Positions 1 through 12,534 of a stretch of 64,000 nt of DNA are shown here, piece by piece. How positions within the stretch are numbered: the first letter of the stretch is position 1; each line of letters starts with the position of its first letter. The translations under genes and the position numbers were made by a program. Where the stretch lies: positions 17,856,001 to 17,920,000 of the forward strand of contig CM082576.2 in assembly GCA_040954595.2 (NCBI GenBank), given 5' to 3'. The notes under the pieces are model-generated. The model was not told the origin of the DNA. It was given only the letters and a program-made list of their open reading frames with translations, and made no database searches. This stretch comes from Balanoglossus misakiensis. Lineage: Eukaryota; Hemichordata.

Positions 1-221
1 CACTGTTATAACGCTATATTTTTTCTATTTCTTAATGCAATTTAATACTTCTCGGTCGGGTCTTTAGTGAAAATTTCAAGAAAATGACAATTTTGCAACA
101 CCGTTTTCTCACAATTCTACATGTGAAGCCACGGAGTGTGATAACCATGCAGACCACTACTATAACAATGAGCATAAATACCACCTTCCGCTAAAGGCTG
201 TTACACGATACTATTACTTAC

Positions 222-1037
222 ACGTCTGCAAGCTGTCCAGACAACAGAGCCAATCATCAAACCCAATCCACCGAGTGATTTAGACAGCTGTCTCTGCCAT
301 CCTTGATCACGCACTAAATCAAACTAAGTACGTAAAAGTATGGGCAAAAATGTTAATAAATGCTAACTAGCTATACTTCCAGGTATACGCAGAATTATTT
401 TAAGTTTCTACTGAGTTACCAACTCTATCTAGATGTAAGCGATCCAAATAGAATTCCCCATCCACCGCAGGTTTTTAAAAAATATCGCATTTACCACTTG
501 TTATATGCAGCATTGGCTTCACTAAACCGAATAAGCTAGATCGTGATAAAATGTCCTTGTTAATTATTGCCTGTGACATCATGAGACGTTTCTGCCGATT
601 TTTAAAATTCGATTTGATACAGAATCAGTGTAGAAAAGTTGAAATGTTTACCTGCATAACTTGTGTATTTGACAACAATGATCTATCATGCACCCAACCG
701 TCGTCACACGCTCTGATAAAGTTCCTATTCGCTGGACACGAGAAAGTTCTGTTAACTGACGACATTGTGGTACCGTTCATCTGATATCTGAAGCAGGAAT
801 CCCAAACCAGCATTCCCTTTTCTTCTTTCAGTGGAATGGTGCAGTTTTTCCAAACGGAATCCATCTGGTAGAATTGGTTTTCGTGTGTTCGACAATAATA
901 ATCGTTGACGCATAGTAAAACGTATTTGCGAAAAAATATGTTGAATACGGAATCATGGAAAGAAGAATAAAGAACAGTTGTATTTGTTGGAACCTCCCAA
1001 AATCACCAATTTTCCCCACAATGCTCTCATATTCCAT
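222..1037 (-). pseudogene. SLC22-like transporter, broken direct duplicate (exons 1-2, continues off the left edge)
   Basis: This is a near-identical direct copy of the 5' end of the SLC22-like gene at 2568-9563. Exon 1 is 652-1037 (ATG at 1037, same donor as the intact copy) and exon 2 is 222-323. Exon 1 is 386 bp against 387 in the intact copy: one base is missing near 900, which shifts the frame about 50 residues in and leads to a stop. Exon 2 is 102 bp against 104, with two bases missing near 239. The two deletions together restore the frame, but the region between them is garbled. Later exons would lie to the left of the window. A sequencing or assembly error cannot be excluded, but two independent small deletions make a pseudogene the better reading. 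Confidence 0.8.
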
Positions 1038-2567
1038 GATGAACACTGAGGCCCTATGCTGTTTCATTGCGTGGAGTCATGCTTCTTTTGATCACGAATA
1101 AACGGAGTGGAGGTGATGGTGCACATCGTAATATTGTCGAGATCGATTTGTCATCGGTTGACAAAAACATGAAGCCCTGTCAGTTTTGAGTGATGATAAT
1201 GACTATTTTGGTTGCTGTGTTTCACGATGCTTGTCATGACAAGCCTAGGCCTAAATTTGAAGGACGTGATGTGATATACTTTGGATCGTTATTGTGGTTG
1301 TAGAGATGATAAAGAGCGGAAAATGAGGCAATTTTCTTATAGTTAATCGATCAAACAAAAGGTTTAGACTCCACCTAAATACCTGGTTATTGTCAGGGGA
1401 AATAATAATACACAAAAAACTTAAACGTCACTATGACTCCCTGACAAATATTTTGATGTTCTAAAAGCAATTAGTGTCCCTTAACTGAAGGGGTGTTCAA
1501 TGGAGGGTCTCCAAGGAATTCTAGCCCAAACGGATTCAGCCACTGAGAGGATTAGGCCATGTAATCTTCTCTAATCAAAACATGCCAATTTTCACAATTA
1601 GAGACATAAAACCAGAGTAATCGACCAAATATCATGAAAAGTTGGATTTATAGATTTTAATCTCACAAAAATTGACTGTTCTGAAAGATATATTGTCAAT
1701 TAATAATTTGCATATTCAATAAAGCTTCGCACGTATGAATACATGTCCTTATACATGTAGCTAGTCACGTGTACCAAGGAAGACTGTTTTGAGAGTTACA
1801 GCGTCGTCATTGCAATTATTTGACATATTCACAGTCTTTACATAAGTGTACCGATCAAACTAGGATATGTTTTCGTTTATTACAGGAACAACTCTCGTCG
1901 TCCGTGCTCGAATCTTCTACCCCTTTCTGTTCACGTGTCTCTCAACACGCACAACTTCAACTGCTCAATTGGGATGGGGGTCGCGCCTCTGTGTCTACTA
2001 AATTGAGACGTTGTTACACTTTTAGAGATAACGTGTCGCCAGATAACGGTGTTGCCAGGTTGGTGTTCGTTGCAGCTATTTAGAATTCTGTGGTATTTGG
2101 CCTCATGACTCACAAGTCTTCATTTGGTCTTGACATGCTTGACGATGAGACTATTTACAATTGAGCCGCATTCTAACAGGTTGATGAAAGGCGTCACTTT
2201 ATAATTAGAAATACACGAATAATTAATGATAAATTAATTAATGAGCATCGATCGAAATCTTCCCATTTCAAGACATTAGAAACCCTACAACCTTTCATTC
2301 ATTTGACTGTTACACCAGCTGTCTATATATTTACGGCTATTCTCGATTCATTGTGTTGGATGTGTGACAGTCTCGGGTTTGATCATGAACTTCATAATGT
2401 GCATGTGGCGTCGGTAGTTAATGAGTCGAATTTACATGGCCCTCTCGGCTGTATATTTACAAGAAGTAATCTGGCGTACGAACAATCAGTAGTTTAATAT
2501 GAGAATAAGCAAAGACCAATCTCAGTTGTTATTGGTACAGAATTGTGTTGTCCTGGTATAATTGACT
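1038..2567. other. Spacer between the broken and intact SLC22-like copies
   Basis: I see no convincing gene here. Up to about 1533 the sequence matches 9564-10634, the 5' flank of the intact copy, so the direct duplication reaches well upstream of exon 1. From about 1534 to 2567 it is unique within the window and lies downstream of the last SLC22 exon. Short open frames at 1820-2113 and 2303-2497 show no domain and no splice context. Confidence 0.5.
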
Positions 2568-5500
2568 TTATCGGTCTCTGCCGTCCCGATTCAATAGTGT
2601 CACGGTTTCCAAATTTCTCTTGGGATTATTGACAATACAGTTGGATCTGAAATAAAACCAGAATAGAATTAGGAACAGTAAGCTGGTACGAGCCTTGGGA
2701 AACCATGATAATATGATGAACATGAATGATACTCACGATTTCATGGTTTCCAGATCTTGAAGCGTTTCTGGTAATTTTTTCTTAAACGTTTCTGGCAGAA
2801 GTAAAACGAGAAGACCCGATGTGATGGCTATGCTGCCGACAATGGTGTACGTGCAAATGTAACACCTATATTTTAATAATATGATATACGGTGCAACTAT
2901 GCCAGAGAATCCGTGCCATAGATTGATCAGTCCCATCCCAGTATTTCTGAAACGAAATGTGTCTTCGCTGAGGTAAAAATGCAGATGTATTTGTCGCAGT
3001 TGCTGGCAGTTAGTAAACATTGGAATGAATCGTGTCTAAAGAAACGCTTGATGTCAAAATTTGTATGAAGATGAAGTTCAATGACGTCTGATGTTGATGT
3101 TAACTCTTAGACTACAAACCTCGCCCAACATAGAATGTGATAAGATATAACCGAGTGAAATAGTAAAAATAATAGTTTTTGTACTATGTTTCGCTTCAGG
3201 TCGTTACACATAATGGATAACTATGTAAAACCCTGGTGTAAAATACTTTATCGCATGAAACTATTGATTGACAGTTTATTTTCGCAATAACCCTTGTATG
3301 TTAGCATTCATACCTATACAAATTACACATTACAATAGGGCCGTGTTTCAAACAGATTTGTGACATTCTTAATAGTTTTGTATCTCATTTCACGTTCAGT
3401 CAATAACAGAACGGGGACGCGGTTTGCTGTTGTCAAATATAGACACGAGTGAAATCACCACAAGTAACTTATATTCAACCTTACAACATGTACTCATTTC
3501 TGTTTCAAGAAAACAATAACAGGCTATTAGCCATCTACCTTAAGGGTGTGGGAAGCACCTCGTTGGCTGTGACAACAGCCATAACACCTGCAGCAGATGA
3601 GCCAAATTTTGCCACTACCAGAAGCAACAACTTCAACCATTCAGTGTCGTCTGCAGAAAAAAATGGTAATAAATTGTAATAAAGCATAAAGTGGAAGAAA
3701 CGGGCTTTTAATTGGATTTAGTTATGTTCTCCACATCATTTGTATCTAATAGTAGTAACTGCCTACTGGTATTTTGTTGTTGCAGGCTTCCAAGCAGTGA
3801 GTGGGCTGTGCATTGGCCATGACTCAGTATGTTTTCCCTGGTTGGTTCAATCAGCCATTCGAATCAGCGACATTGTAGTTGATACCTGACTGGACTGTAG
3901 CCCAACAGTTTAGCCCTTAAACGTACTATGCTTCCGTTTGTGAAAAAATTATGAACTGGTTAAAATTTCTGGTAGCGGGCACAAGGTGTCACCTCAAAAT
4001 CTCCCAAGATTTTCGAACTGATATGTAATTTGTCATGAATTTGTACATCATTAACAATGCCGACTTCCCAGGAGTCAGATCCCTTTAGTGATGTGATGTA
4101 TCTTGCCATGGCTCACACATGCATGCGCACGAAGGTTTGATGTCGAATCATTCTCACGTGTTTTTGGCAGAACTAAGAAAATATGGGATATATTGACTAT
4201 CACATTCAATTTGGAGTACAAAAATAAGAAAATCCCAAGTTGGTCGAAATTATTGTCATTACGTAATGTTTTAAAATAATACCTACCAGTAATAAAACCC
4301 GAAGTTATCCACGAAACACCGGAGATAACCATGGCGATTGAAAGTTGCCATCGACGAGAAAAGAAATGGAGTGTAAACAAAACGAAGACTATGGCGGGCA
4401 AGTCAGCCAATGTTATCAGGAAGTAGAGCAGATATGGATTCTTTGAAAAGTAATCCGCATTCAAAGCCAGGCCATAATACATCAGTAAGTCGGCAAACCT
4501 GTGGGCCAATGAAAATTAGGAGACAAGTATGGCGGATGAATATCATGTTGTGCAACAAAAGTAGCAAAAGAAGTGATAGACGGCCAAGGCCCAATTCTCC
4601 CCCCCCCCCACACTTTACACACTTTCATGGCGTCCCTTGATCCGCTATTGGTGCATTTTACACTCTCTTCAATGATTCCCTTCAGTGTTATAACTAAAAA
4701 GAGTTTCTCTGCGTTAACTCCTGAACTGTATTATGACATTCACGCCTGATAAGGTGTACTACAATCCGCATAGAACAAATAACAATAAAGCACACCATTA
4801 TCATCAAAGTGTAAACTTTTGTCTCTGTTTTATGATTTCATTATTTCCATCATTTACTTTTCAAACCAAGATTGCCCCATTTAAACAAAGTTACTCAGAG
4901 GGCCATACACACATGAGTGTTGCTGTTCGTTTAAATGCGGTATCGACTATGAAAAGGCACATTAAATTCAACCGAAAATAAAATCTGCAACGATCTATGG
5001 ATTTCTTACCCGTTGTAACATAAGTTAATGACCCATGCACGGAGTCCAGGTGTTTGGAATATGTCAACCAGTGGCCGGTTTTGTTTACCTCTTTCCTATA
5101 AAGCGGTAACAAGATTTCCGTGTGATCAAAACGACTTAATTTTCGTTTAATATCTGGATTTTACGTTATCACATATATACATGTAGTTGCTGTATACAAA
5201 TGCTAATTTCATTCTTGGGAATTATGTCAACCCAAGGTCAGACTCAAGGTTGAGCGACCGCGGTCAGACAAAATTGAGTTAAAGTTGCCTTATTGTTACC
5301 AGAGTCCAACCATGAGAACTAGTCATACCTGTAAGAAGAAATAATATGCAAACAATGGAAAACTATAACAGTTCTGTCAATGAAATGACTTGTAATTGAT
5401 TACCTCATTCCCATCATCCATTGGGTGTATTTTATCGTCACTGAAATCATCATAAGAAGACTTGTTCCATCTTGCCATTTTCTCAAGTATTCTTCTTGCT

Positions 5501-8500
5501 TCTTCGTCATAACCTTTCTGTATTAACCATCGTGGCGATTCTTCTATTATCCTAAATTAAATCAATGTTACACAGCCCTTGTTAAGATGGGTCCCTAGGA
5601 TCTTTTTGCTCGTTGCTATGGGCCTTTATAGGACACTACACTCAATTTTGATCGAAACCGTTATGAACGTCCGACAAGGGGCTTGTAACTAGTTAAAAAT
5701 ACACACGATTGTGTGCACACCCCCTGTCTGAGTATGTTTACGGCAGCTACCGCCCGGCCATAGGCCGCCACGCTAATACGGCAAAGCAGCGGTCAGCGAT
5801 AGCGTGCGCGTCCTGTAACCACAGTAACTGGATCGAACGCTAAAAATCCAATGTTTTGTACACAGAGATTTTGTACCGTTCACGAAAATCCCTAAGGCTT
5901 TTTTCACAGGCGACGTAGGCCAGCCAAATTTGACCTGCTTGTTGAGAACGCACTTCCGCATAGTGTGACGGATCGTTTTTTCGGTTTTCGTCGTGCTAAG
6001 AAGCGATACCAGTGGAAGAGTGCGTCCAAAAACACCCAAAATCGATGACTTTTTCAGGTGTGGTACGGGTATGCTGAAATCGTAGGATACAACGATAATA
6101 TTCGAAAACAAAATCCGTCACGATCTTCCCTGGTTCAAGCAACTAATGAATACGTATCAAGTTCGTTTTTGAGGTCATGGAATAAAAAGCCTTAGGCTTT
6201 TGAAATTTGACCTAACTAATTTGCATATCAATGGCGTCAGGGGGCGCGCGCTCACAATCGTGCAGATTTTCAACTAGTTACCAGCCCCTTGTTAGACTCT
6301 GAAAACGGCTTAGTCCAAATCGGGGTGTAATGTCCTATAAAGGCCCATAGCAACGAGCAAAAAGATCCTAGGGACCCATCTTAACATTCTGAAAACCAAC
6401 AGTAACCTGTAGCAGCAAGAAAGCGTGTACGTTGTGGTTATCTGCTACGAATAAGAACCCAAAACTTCGATATGACAACCGCTTTCTCTGTTTACCTTTC
6501 CTGTTTATATATCCCTATAATAATATATTATATTGAACACCTATTGCCTGGCCATGAGGGCCATAGCGGCCGTTTATTACACCCGAGGGGCTGTGAGTTA
6601 CCAGAATCATATGCTATTTCCCGAGGCTGCAGGCCGAGGGAAATAGCATATGATTCTGGTAACTCACAGTCACGAGGGGGTAAAAACGGCTGCTATGGCC
6701 CGAATATAGGCCAGGCTATAGGTGTTTTATAATAAACCTCATGCTAACAGCTGGGAAAATCTTGCAATTTTCTCTTGAGGTTGGCAGACAACATCTTCCG
6801 CGGTGGCCATTGTGTCAGACGACGCGACGCTGATTGACGTGACCGAGTCTGCGCACTCACGCCGGTCACGTGACCGGTTTATATTTTTTCTGCTATTTCC
6901 CTAGCGGTTCATAGTCGATTCTATTTTCCTATCACGTGACGGATTCTGGCGAATCACGGCACAGTATTAGCATGAGGTATATTATAAATTCATTTATGAG
7001 ATCATTGGCAGTGCATTTGTTAATATTCGCGAAATAACCACAATACTTACCAGTAGTAGGGAATATATATAAGACTGAGTAAGCTTATGGCTAGTTGTAT
7101 CTTCCACCAGTCTCCCCCTGCATACACGGAGATGCCCCCTGTTAGTAAAGCCCCTAGAAGCATGCCGACATTACAAATAGCGATAGAGAGAGGTCTGTAT
7201 GTACTGGAGACAAGTTCTGCAGCTGTGGGGAAAAACACGGGTTCAGTTATCACTACGGGGGATATGAGAGAATTTGGCGATAAATGCAATATCCCTCGCT
7301 ATCGGTGAGAATCGAACGGCACATCACTTTCCCCGCCATAAATGTGAGAGAAATGTATTTTCTTAAAATAGGCCTACATCTGCGATGAATAGAAATCTTG
7401 CTTCCAGTCGCCGAACAATATTTCCTCGCTATCTATTTGCGAGAAATAAAGTATTGTCACATTTGATGTGCGAGAATATTCTTGGTTGTGTCACAGCCCC
7501 AAGTTTAGTTCACATCTGTGGAGATTATGGGAACTATATTTCTTGCAGTAATTTGGGGGAATAGTCCTTTTCAGCAGATTGTTTCTGATTGTTTACACAA
7601 GTATTCAATTAGTTATCATCTCATATTCCGTATTTTCACAACAATGCCATTAACTCCATGGCATCTATAACAAGTACTACAGTGTTATTGTCTCGATATC
7701 CGAGTATGTATCCGATTCGCTGCGTAGATTCCCGCTATATTCTTATCACATGTATACTAGTAAATGGTAAAATTGTATTAAAGGGGCAAAGTTTCTCTCT
7801 CGTAGCCTTTTTCCGTTATTTGTGTTTGATACAAGACACTGTTTATGTTATTCTACATGTGGATATATAGCGAATCAATGTTTGACAACACACACATTTC
7901 ATCCCATTTGTTGGATTTATGAGCAAAAAACCTCGCCAAAATGAATAAATGGTAGAGACCGATTATTCATTTTGGTGAGATTTTCACTCGTGTACACAAG
8001 TGGGATGGAAGTTGTGTGTGATCGAACGTTGATTTACTTCATATACACCATACATGATGCCATGTATCAACATAATTAATGGAAAATGGGGAAGAAGAGA
8101 GAGACCCTGTCCCTTTAATGACCGTTGTCTCACCTAGTACAGTGGCAACGTTCCATCCTGAAGCGGTCAGTATAATCATAACAAACTGAACAGTTACAAA
8201 CAAGGGGAACGATACTATAAATGTCATTATGAAATTCAAAACGATTCCGGCAATGTAGCTGGTATATAAACACACCTTTCTACCATACCTACAAAATATA
8301 ACGTGGAAGAATCTATCAGCCACAGTCCATAAAAAAAAAACTTAAGAATGAACCCACCAGAAAGATGCCCAGCAAGGGAAAGTGTTGTTCTTTAATTATA
8401 GTACCTCCAAATTTAGAATGTCATTTTCCCGATTGTCATATATATTGTGTATCAATGAAGTTTTATCACGAAATAGAGAGAAAATGGTGTTTCAATCTCA

Positions 8501-9563
8501 ATTATTTTGTCACACTGTTACATGTATAACGCTATAGTTTTTCTATTTCTTTATGCAATTTAATACTTCTCGGTCGGGTCTTTAGTGAACATTTCAAGAA
8601 AAAGACAATTTTTCAACACTGTTTTCTCACAATTCTACATGTGAAGCCACGGAGTGTGATAACCATGCAGACCACTACTATAACAATGAGCATAAATACC
8701 ACCTTCCGCTAAAGGCTGTTACACGATACTATTACTTACACGTCTGCAAGCTGTCCAAAGACAACAGAGCCAATCATCAAACCCAATCCACCGAGTGATT
8801 TAGACAGCTGTCTCTGCCATCCTTGATCACACACTAAATCAAACTAAGTACGCAAAAGTATGGGCAAAAATGTTAATAAATGCTAACTAGCTATACTTCC
8901 AGGTATACGCTGAATTCTTTTAAGTTTCTACATAACTGAGTTACCAACTCTATCTAGATGTAAGCGATCCAAATAGAATTCCCCATCAACCGCAGGTTGT
9001 TTTAAAAATATCGCATAACCACTTGTTGTATGCAACATTGGCTTCACTAAACCGGATAAGCTAGATCGTGATAAAATGTCCTTGTTAATTATTGCCTGTG
9101 ACATCATGAGACGTTTCTGCCGATTTCAAAAATTCGCTTTGATACAGAATCAGTGTAGAAAAGTTGAAATGTTTACCTGCATAACTTGTGTATTTGAAAA
9201 CAATGATCTATCATGCACCCAACCGTCGTCACACGCTCTGATAAAGTTCCTATTCGCTGGACACGAGAAAGTTCTGTTAACTGACGACATTGTGGTACCG
9301 TTCATCTGATATCTGAAGCAGGAATCCCAAACCAGCATTCCCTTTTCTTCTTTCAGTGGAATGGTGCAGTTTTTCCAAACGGAATCCATCTGGAAGAATT
9401 GGTTTTCGTGTGTTCGACAATAATAATCCGTTGACGCATAGTAAAACGTATTTGCGAAAAAATATGTTGAATACGGAATCATGGAAAGAAGAATAAAGAA
9501 CAGTTGTATTTGTTGGAACCTCCCAAAATCACCAATTTTCCCCACAATGCTCTCATATTCCAT
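2568..9563 (-). CDS. SLC22-family organic ion transporter, complete ten-exon gene
   Basis: A plasma-membrane carrier of the organic cation/anion/carnitine (SLC22, major facilitator) family; the substrate cannot be told from sequence. CDS exons: 9563-9177, 8843-8740, 8288-8134, 7222-7051, 5551-5404, 5095-5010, 4498-4287, 3650-3539, 2946-2737 and 2646-2568. All have GT/AG borders and consistent phases, giving 554 residues, the usual family length. Exons of 104 and 155 bp match what I know of SLC22 genes. Visible family marks are TM1 (about 19-40), a large cysteine-rich loop with N-glycosylation sites NCT, NGT and NRT, the loop motif GQLADVYGRK, ESPRWLIQKG after TM6, a late EVLPTPLR segment, and the C-terminal LPETFKKKLPETLQDLE. 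The start MEYESIVGK is preferred over an upstream in-frame Met because family members begin this way. Intron 4 carries a TTAA-flanked element and a large palindrome. Confidence 0.92.
5586..6380. mobile_element. Non-autonomous TTAA-target element in SLC22 intron 4
   Basis: A 795 bp insertion with inverted ends GATGGGTCCCTAGGATC, nearly identical over about 60 bp at the two termini, flanked by TTAA on both sides (5582-5585 and 6381-6384). The inverted copy of this intron has a single TTAA at 23865-23868 and no element, so both filled and empty sites are present. TTAA targets are known for piggyBac and Kolobok elements; I see no transposase and cannot choose between them. Confidence 0.8.
6524..6736. 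repeat. Large palindrome in SLC22 intron 4
   Basis: Inverted arms run from about 6535 (AACACCTATTGCCTGGCC) to 6730 (GGCCAGGCTATAGGTGTTTT), with a nearly perfect inner hairpin centred near 6631. The inverted duplicate at 23640-23735 keeps only the outer arms and lacks the inner hairpin of about 120 bp, so this palindrome has been trimmed or extended since the duplication. Probably a MITE or foldback element. Confidence 0.75.
7778..8118. mobile_element. Palindromic MITE, family M copy 1
   Basis: About 340 bp with ends reading TTAAAGGGGCAAAG and GTCCCTTTAA, and an inner long palindrome around a core of AAAATGAATAAATGGTAGAG. It ends 16 bp from exon 3 of the SLC22-like gene. Two further copies lie at about 25773-26024 (left end lost) and 26619-26973. 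No coding capacity. Confidence 0.75.
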
Positions 9564-10726
9564 GATGAACACTGAGGCCCTATGCCGTTTCATTGCATGG
9601 AGTCATGCTTCTTTTGATCACGAATAAACGGAGTGGAGGTGATGGTGATGGTGCACATCGTAATATTGTCGAGATCGATTCGTCATCGGTTGACAAAAAC
9701 ATGAAGCCCTGTCAGTTTTGAGTGATGATAATGACTATTTTGGTTGCTGTGTCGTGATGCTTGTCATGACAAGCTAGACTAGCCCGCTAGTCGGTTGGGG
9801 AATTTTGGAATCTCAATGCTTTGTGTGTGTTTGCGGTGATTTTTTGTCTTTATAAATAATCTCAATACTTTTTGTGTGCATGCTTGCCTTGAGCGAGTTT
9901 AATTATGGCAGTGAGGCGAGTTTCGAATTTGGGACTGAGCTTGTGGTTTCGGCCTACGCATTTCCTAGACACGCGCGCTGAACTTTTTTTACTCCACACA
10001 CACACATTACATAGGGAGACTCGGAACATTTTTTTAAAATGTATATATTACGAAATAACGAAGCCCATGCATGGACTTGGAGAAAGTCTAATAACAAGCC
10101 TAAATTTGAAGGACGTGATGTGATCATACTTTGGACACTTGTCATCGATTGGAAATGGTCACTGGTTTGAATTACCACAAGGAACGACAACACGGTTTTA
10201 TCCAATTGTCATTTTGAGGGAATAGCAACTCGTAACTATATACTCCCGGCCGTCCATTTAACCTAAGGACAAAAAGTCGCGAACTAACCAACCCACGACC
10301 CACCTCTTCCTGTGTTCATTGCAGAACTTTCATATCGGAAACTTTTTGGTGACAATCCCACAAAAGTTGCAAGATTTCATAACGTTATTATGGTTGTAGA
10401 AATGATAACGAGCGGAAGATGAGGCAATATCCTTATAGTTAATCGATCAAATAAAAGATTCAGGCTCCTCCTAAATACATGGTTATTGTCAGGGGAAATA
10501 ATATATACTTGTCACAAAAAACTTAAACCTCACTATGACTCCCTGACAAATATTTTGATGTTCTTAAAGCAATTAGGGTCCCTTAACTGAAGGGGTGTTC
10601 AGTTGAGGGTCCCCAAGGAATTCTAGCCCAAACGTACTTCATGGGCTCTGACATGACAGGCCCTCACTGGAACACAGTCGTTCGAGGCGCCCTCTATCGC
10701 TCGATAGAGAGCTCACTTCCAGCTTG
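9564..10726. other. 5' flank of the SLC22-like gene with insertions relative to its duplicate
   Basis: Up to about 10634 this matches 1038-1533. Two blocks are extra here. The first, 9775-10093, is about 319 bp and is bordered by ACAAGC on both sides, suggesting an insertion with a 6 bp target duplication. The second, about 10137-10381, has unresolved borders. From 10635 to 10726 the sequence is a junction with no match in the window, ending where the inverted SLC22 copy begins. No gene seen. Confidence 0.55.
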
Positions 10727-10977
10727 AATATTCTCGCACATCAAATGTGACAATACTTTATTTCTCGCAATTAGATAGCGAGAAAATATTGTTCAGCGAC
10801 TGGAAGCCAGATTTCTATTTATCGCAGATGTAATTTAAGAAAATACATTTATCGCACATTGATGGCGGGGAAAGTGATGTGTCGTTCGATTCTCACCGAT
10901 AGCGAGGGATATTGAATTTATCGCCAAATACTCTCATATCCCCCGTAGTGATAACTGAACCCGTGTTTTCCCCACAG

Positions 10978-11149
10978 CTGCAGAACTTGTCTCCAGTACA
11001 TACAGACCTCTCTCTATCGCTATTTGTAATGTTAGCATGCTTCTAGGCGCTTTATTAACAGGGGGCATCTCCGTGTATGCAGAGGGTGACTGGTGGAAAA
11101 TACAACTGGCCATAAGCTTACTCAGTCTTATATATATTCCCTACTACTG
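10978..11149 (+). pseudogene. Inverted duplicate of SLC22 exon 4
   Basis: A 172 bp exon copy on the plus strand, same length as exon 4 at 7222-7051, with the same acceptor (TTTTCCCCACAG) and donor (GTAAGT). The frame is open and only a few residues differ. It belongs to an inverted partial duplicate running from about 10727 to 11322 and resuming at 23611-24131. No exons 1-3 precede it on this strand, so it is an orphan and presumably not expressed as a transporter. Confidence 0.85.
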
Positions 11150-11316
11150 GTAAGTATTGTGGTTACATCGAATATTAACACGTGCACTGCCAATGTTCTC
11201 ATAAATTCATTTATAATATACCTCATGCTAATACTGTGTCGTGATTCGCCAGAATCCGTCACGTGATGGGAAAATTGAATCGACTATGATTCCCTAGGGA
11301 AATAGCAGAAAAAATA

Positions 11317-11322
11317 TAAACC
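11317..11322 (+). repeat. Left target-site duplication TAAACC of the 12.3 kb element
   Basis: TAAACC directly precedes the terminal TATGG of the element and is repeated at 23611-23616 after its other end. The paralogous uninserted intron near 6876-6890, read on the minus strand, shows TATAAACCGGTCACGTGACC with a single TAAACC. Confidence 0.85.
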
Positions 11323-11372
11323 TATGGAAAGCCACAGCTGTCTTAAGTCCATTGTTACCATTATACGACGCT
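11323..11372 (+). repeat. Left terminal inverted repeat
   Basis: Fifty bases reading TATGGAAAGCCACAGCTG and onward, identical to the reverse complement of 23561-23610. The inner end merges into the 21 bp array. Confidence 0.9.
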
Positions 11373-12370
11373 CATACATCTTTATACAATGTGCATTCAT
11401 CATTATACGATGCTCATACATCATTATACGCTGTTCGTACATCATTATACGACACTCGTACATCATTATACAATGTGCATATATCATTATACGATGGGCA
11501 TACAACATTATATGCTGGTCGTACATCTTTATACAACGCTCATACATGATTATACGCTGCTTGTACATCATTATAGGACACTCGTACATCATTATACAAT
11601 GTGCATATATCATTATATGCTGGTCGTACATCATTATACGACGTTGATACATCATTATACGCTGCTCGTACATCATTATACAACACTCGTACATCATTAT
11701 ACAACGCTCGTACATCATTATACAATGTGCATATATCATTATACGATGTGCATACAACATTATATGCTGGTCGTACATCTTTATACAATGTGCATACAAC
11801 ATTATACGCTGGTCGTACTTCATTATACGATGCTCATACATCACTATACAATGTGCGATCACTATACGCTGTGCATACATCATAAAATGACGCTCATACA
11901 TCATTATACAATGTACATACATCATTATACACTGCCCATACATCATTATACAATGTGCATACAACATTATACGCTGGTCGTACTTCATTATACGATGCTC
12001 ATACATCACTATACAATGTGCGATCACTATACGCTGTGCATACATCATAAAATGACGCTCATACATCATTATACAATGTACATACATAATTATACACTGC
12101 CCATACATCATTATACGCTGTGCATACAACATTATACGCTGGTCGTACATCATTATACGACGCTCATACATCATTATACAATGTGCATACGCCATCATAC
12201 GCTGTGCATACATCATTATACGTCGCTTATTCACCATGATACTATGTGCATACATCATTATGCGCTGTGCATACATTTTTATACGACGCTCATACATCAT
12301 TATACAATGTTCATACAACATTATATGCTGGTCGTACATCATTATATGCTGATCATGCACCATGATATGA
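11360..12370 (+). repeat. Left subterminal array of a 21 bp repeat
   Basis: About 48 degenerate copies (estimated from length) of a unit like ATACGACGCTCATACATCATT. The varying part is the 7-8 bases between the constant CATTATAC and ATACAT blocks. Because 21 is a multiple of three, long open frames appear in several frames on both strands; these are repeat artefacts, not genes. The array ends about 165 bp before the integrase start. In other DNA transposons such subterminal repeats bind transposase; a role in binding or promotion is inferred here. Confidence 0.88.
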
Positions 12371-12534
12371 TGCTTGTTCATTACATTACAGCAGAGACAC
12401 CTTTATTGCAGGCTGTTTGTTAACTGGTTCCTAACAGTGTATTTACGATAGAGGGCATGTATTCTGATCAGCTGTTTCTATCGGCCATTTTGGATGTCAA
12501 GTATTTGATTTGTAAGTCTTCACAATTTGGCAAA

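Noticed and set aside
11360-12370. Possible CRISPR array
   Set aside because: The repeats are contiguous 21 bp units without unique spacers and lie in an animal genome next to transposon ends.
11284-12423. Long open frames (up to 365 codons) on both strands
   Set aside because: They run through the 21 bp array, whose length is a multiple of three; the protein is a seven-residue repeat in every frame. A repeat artefact.
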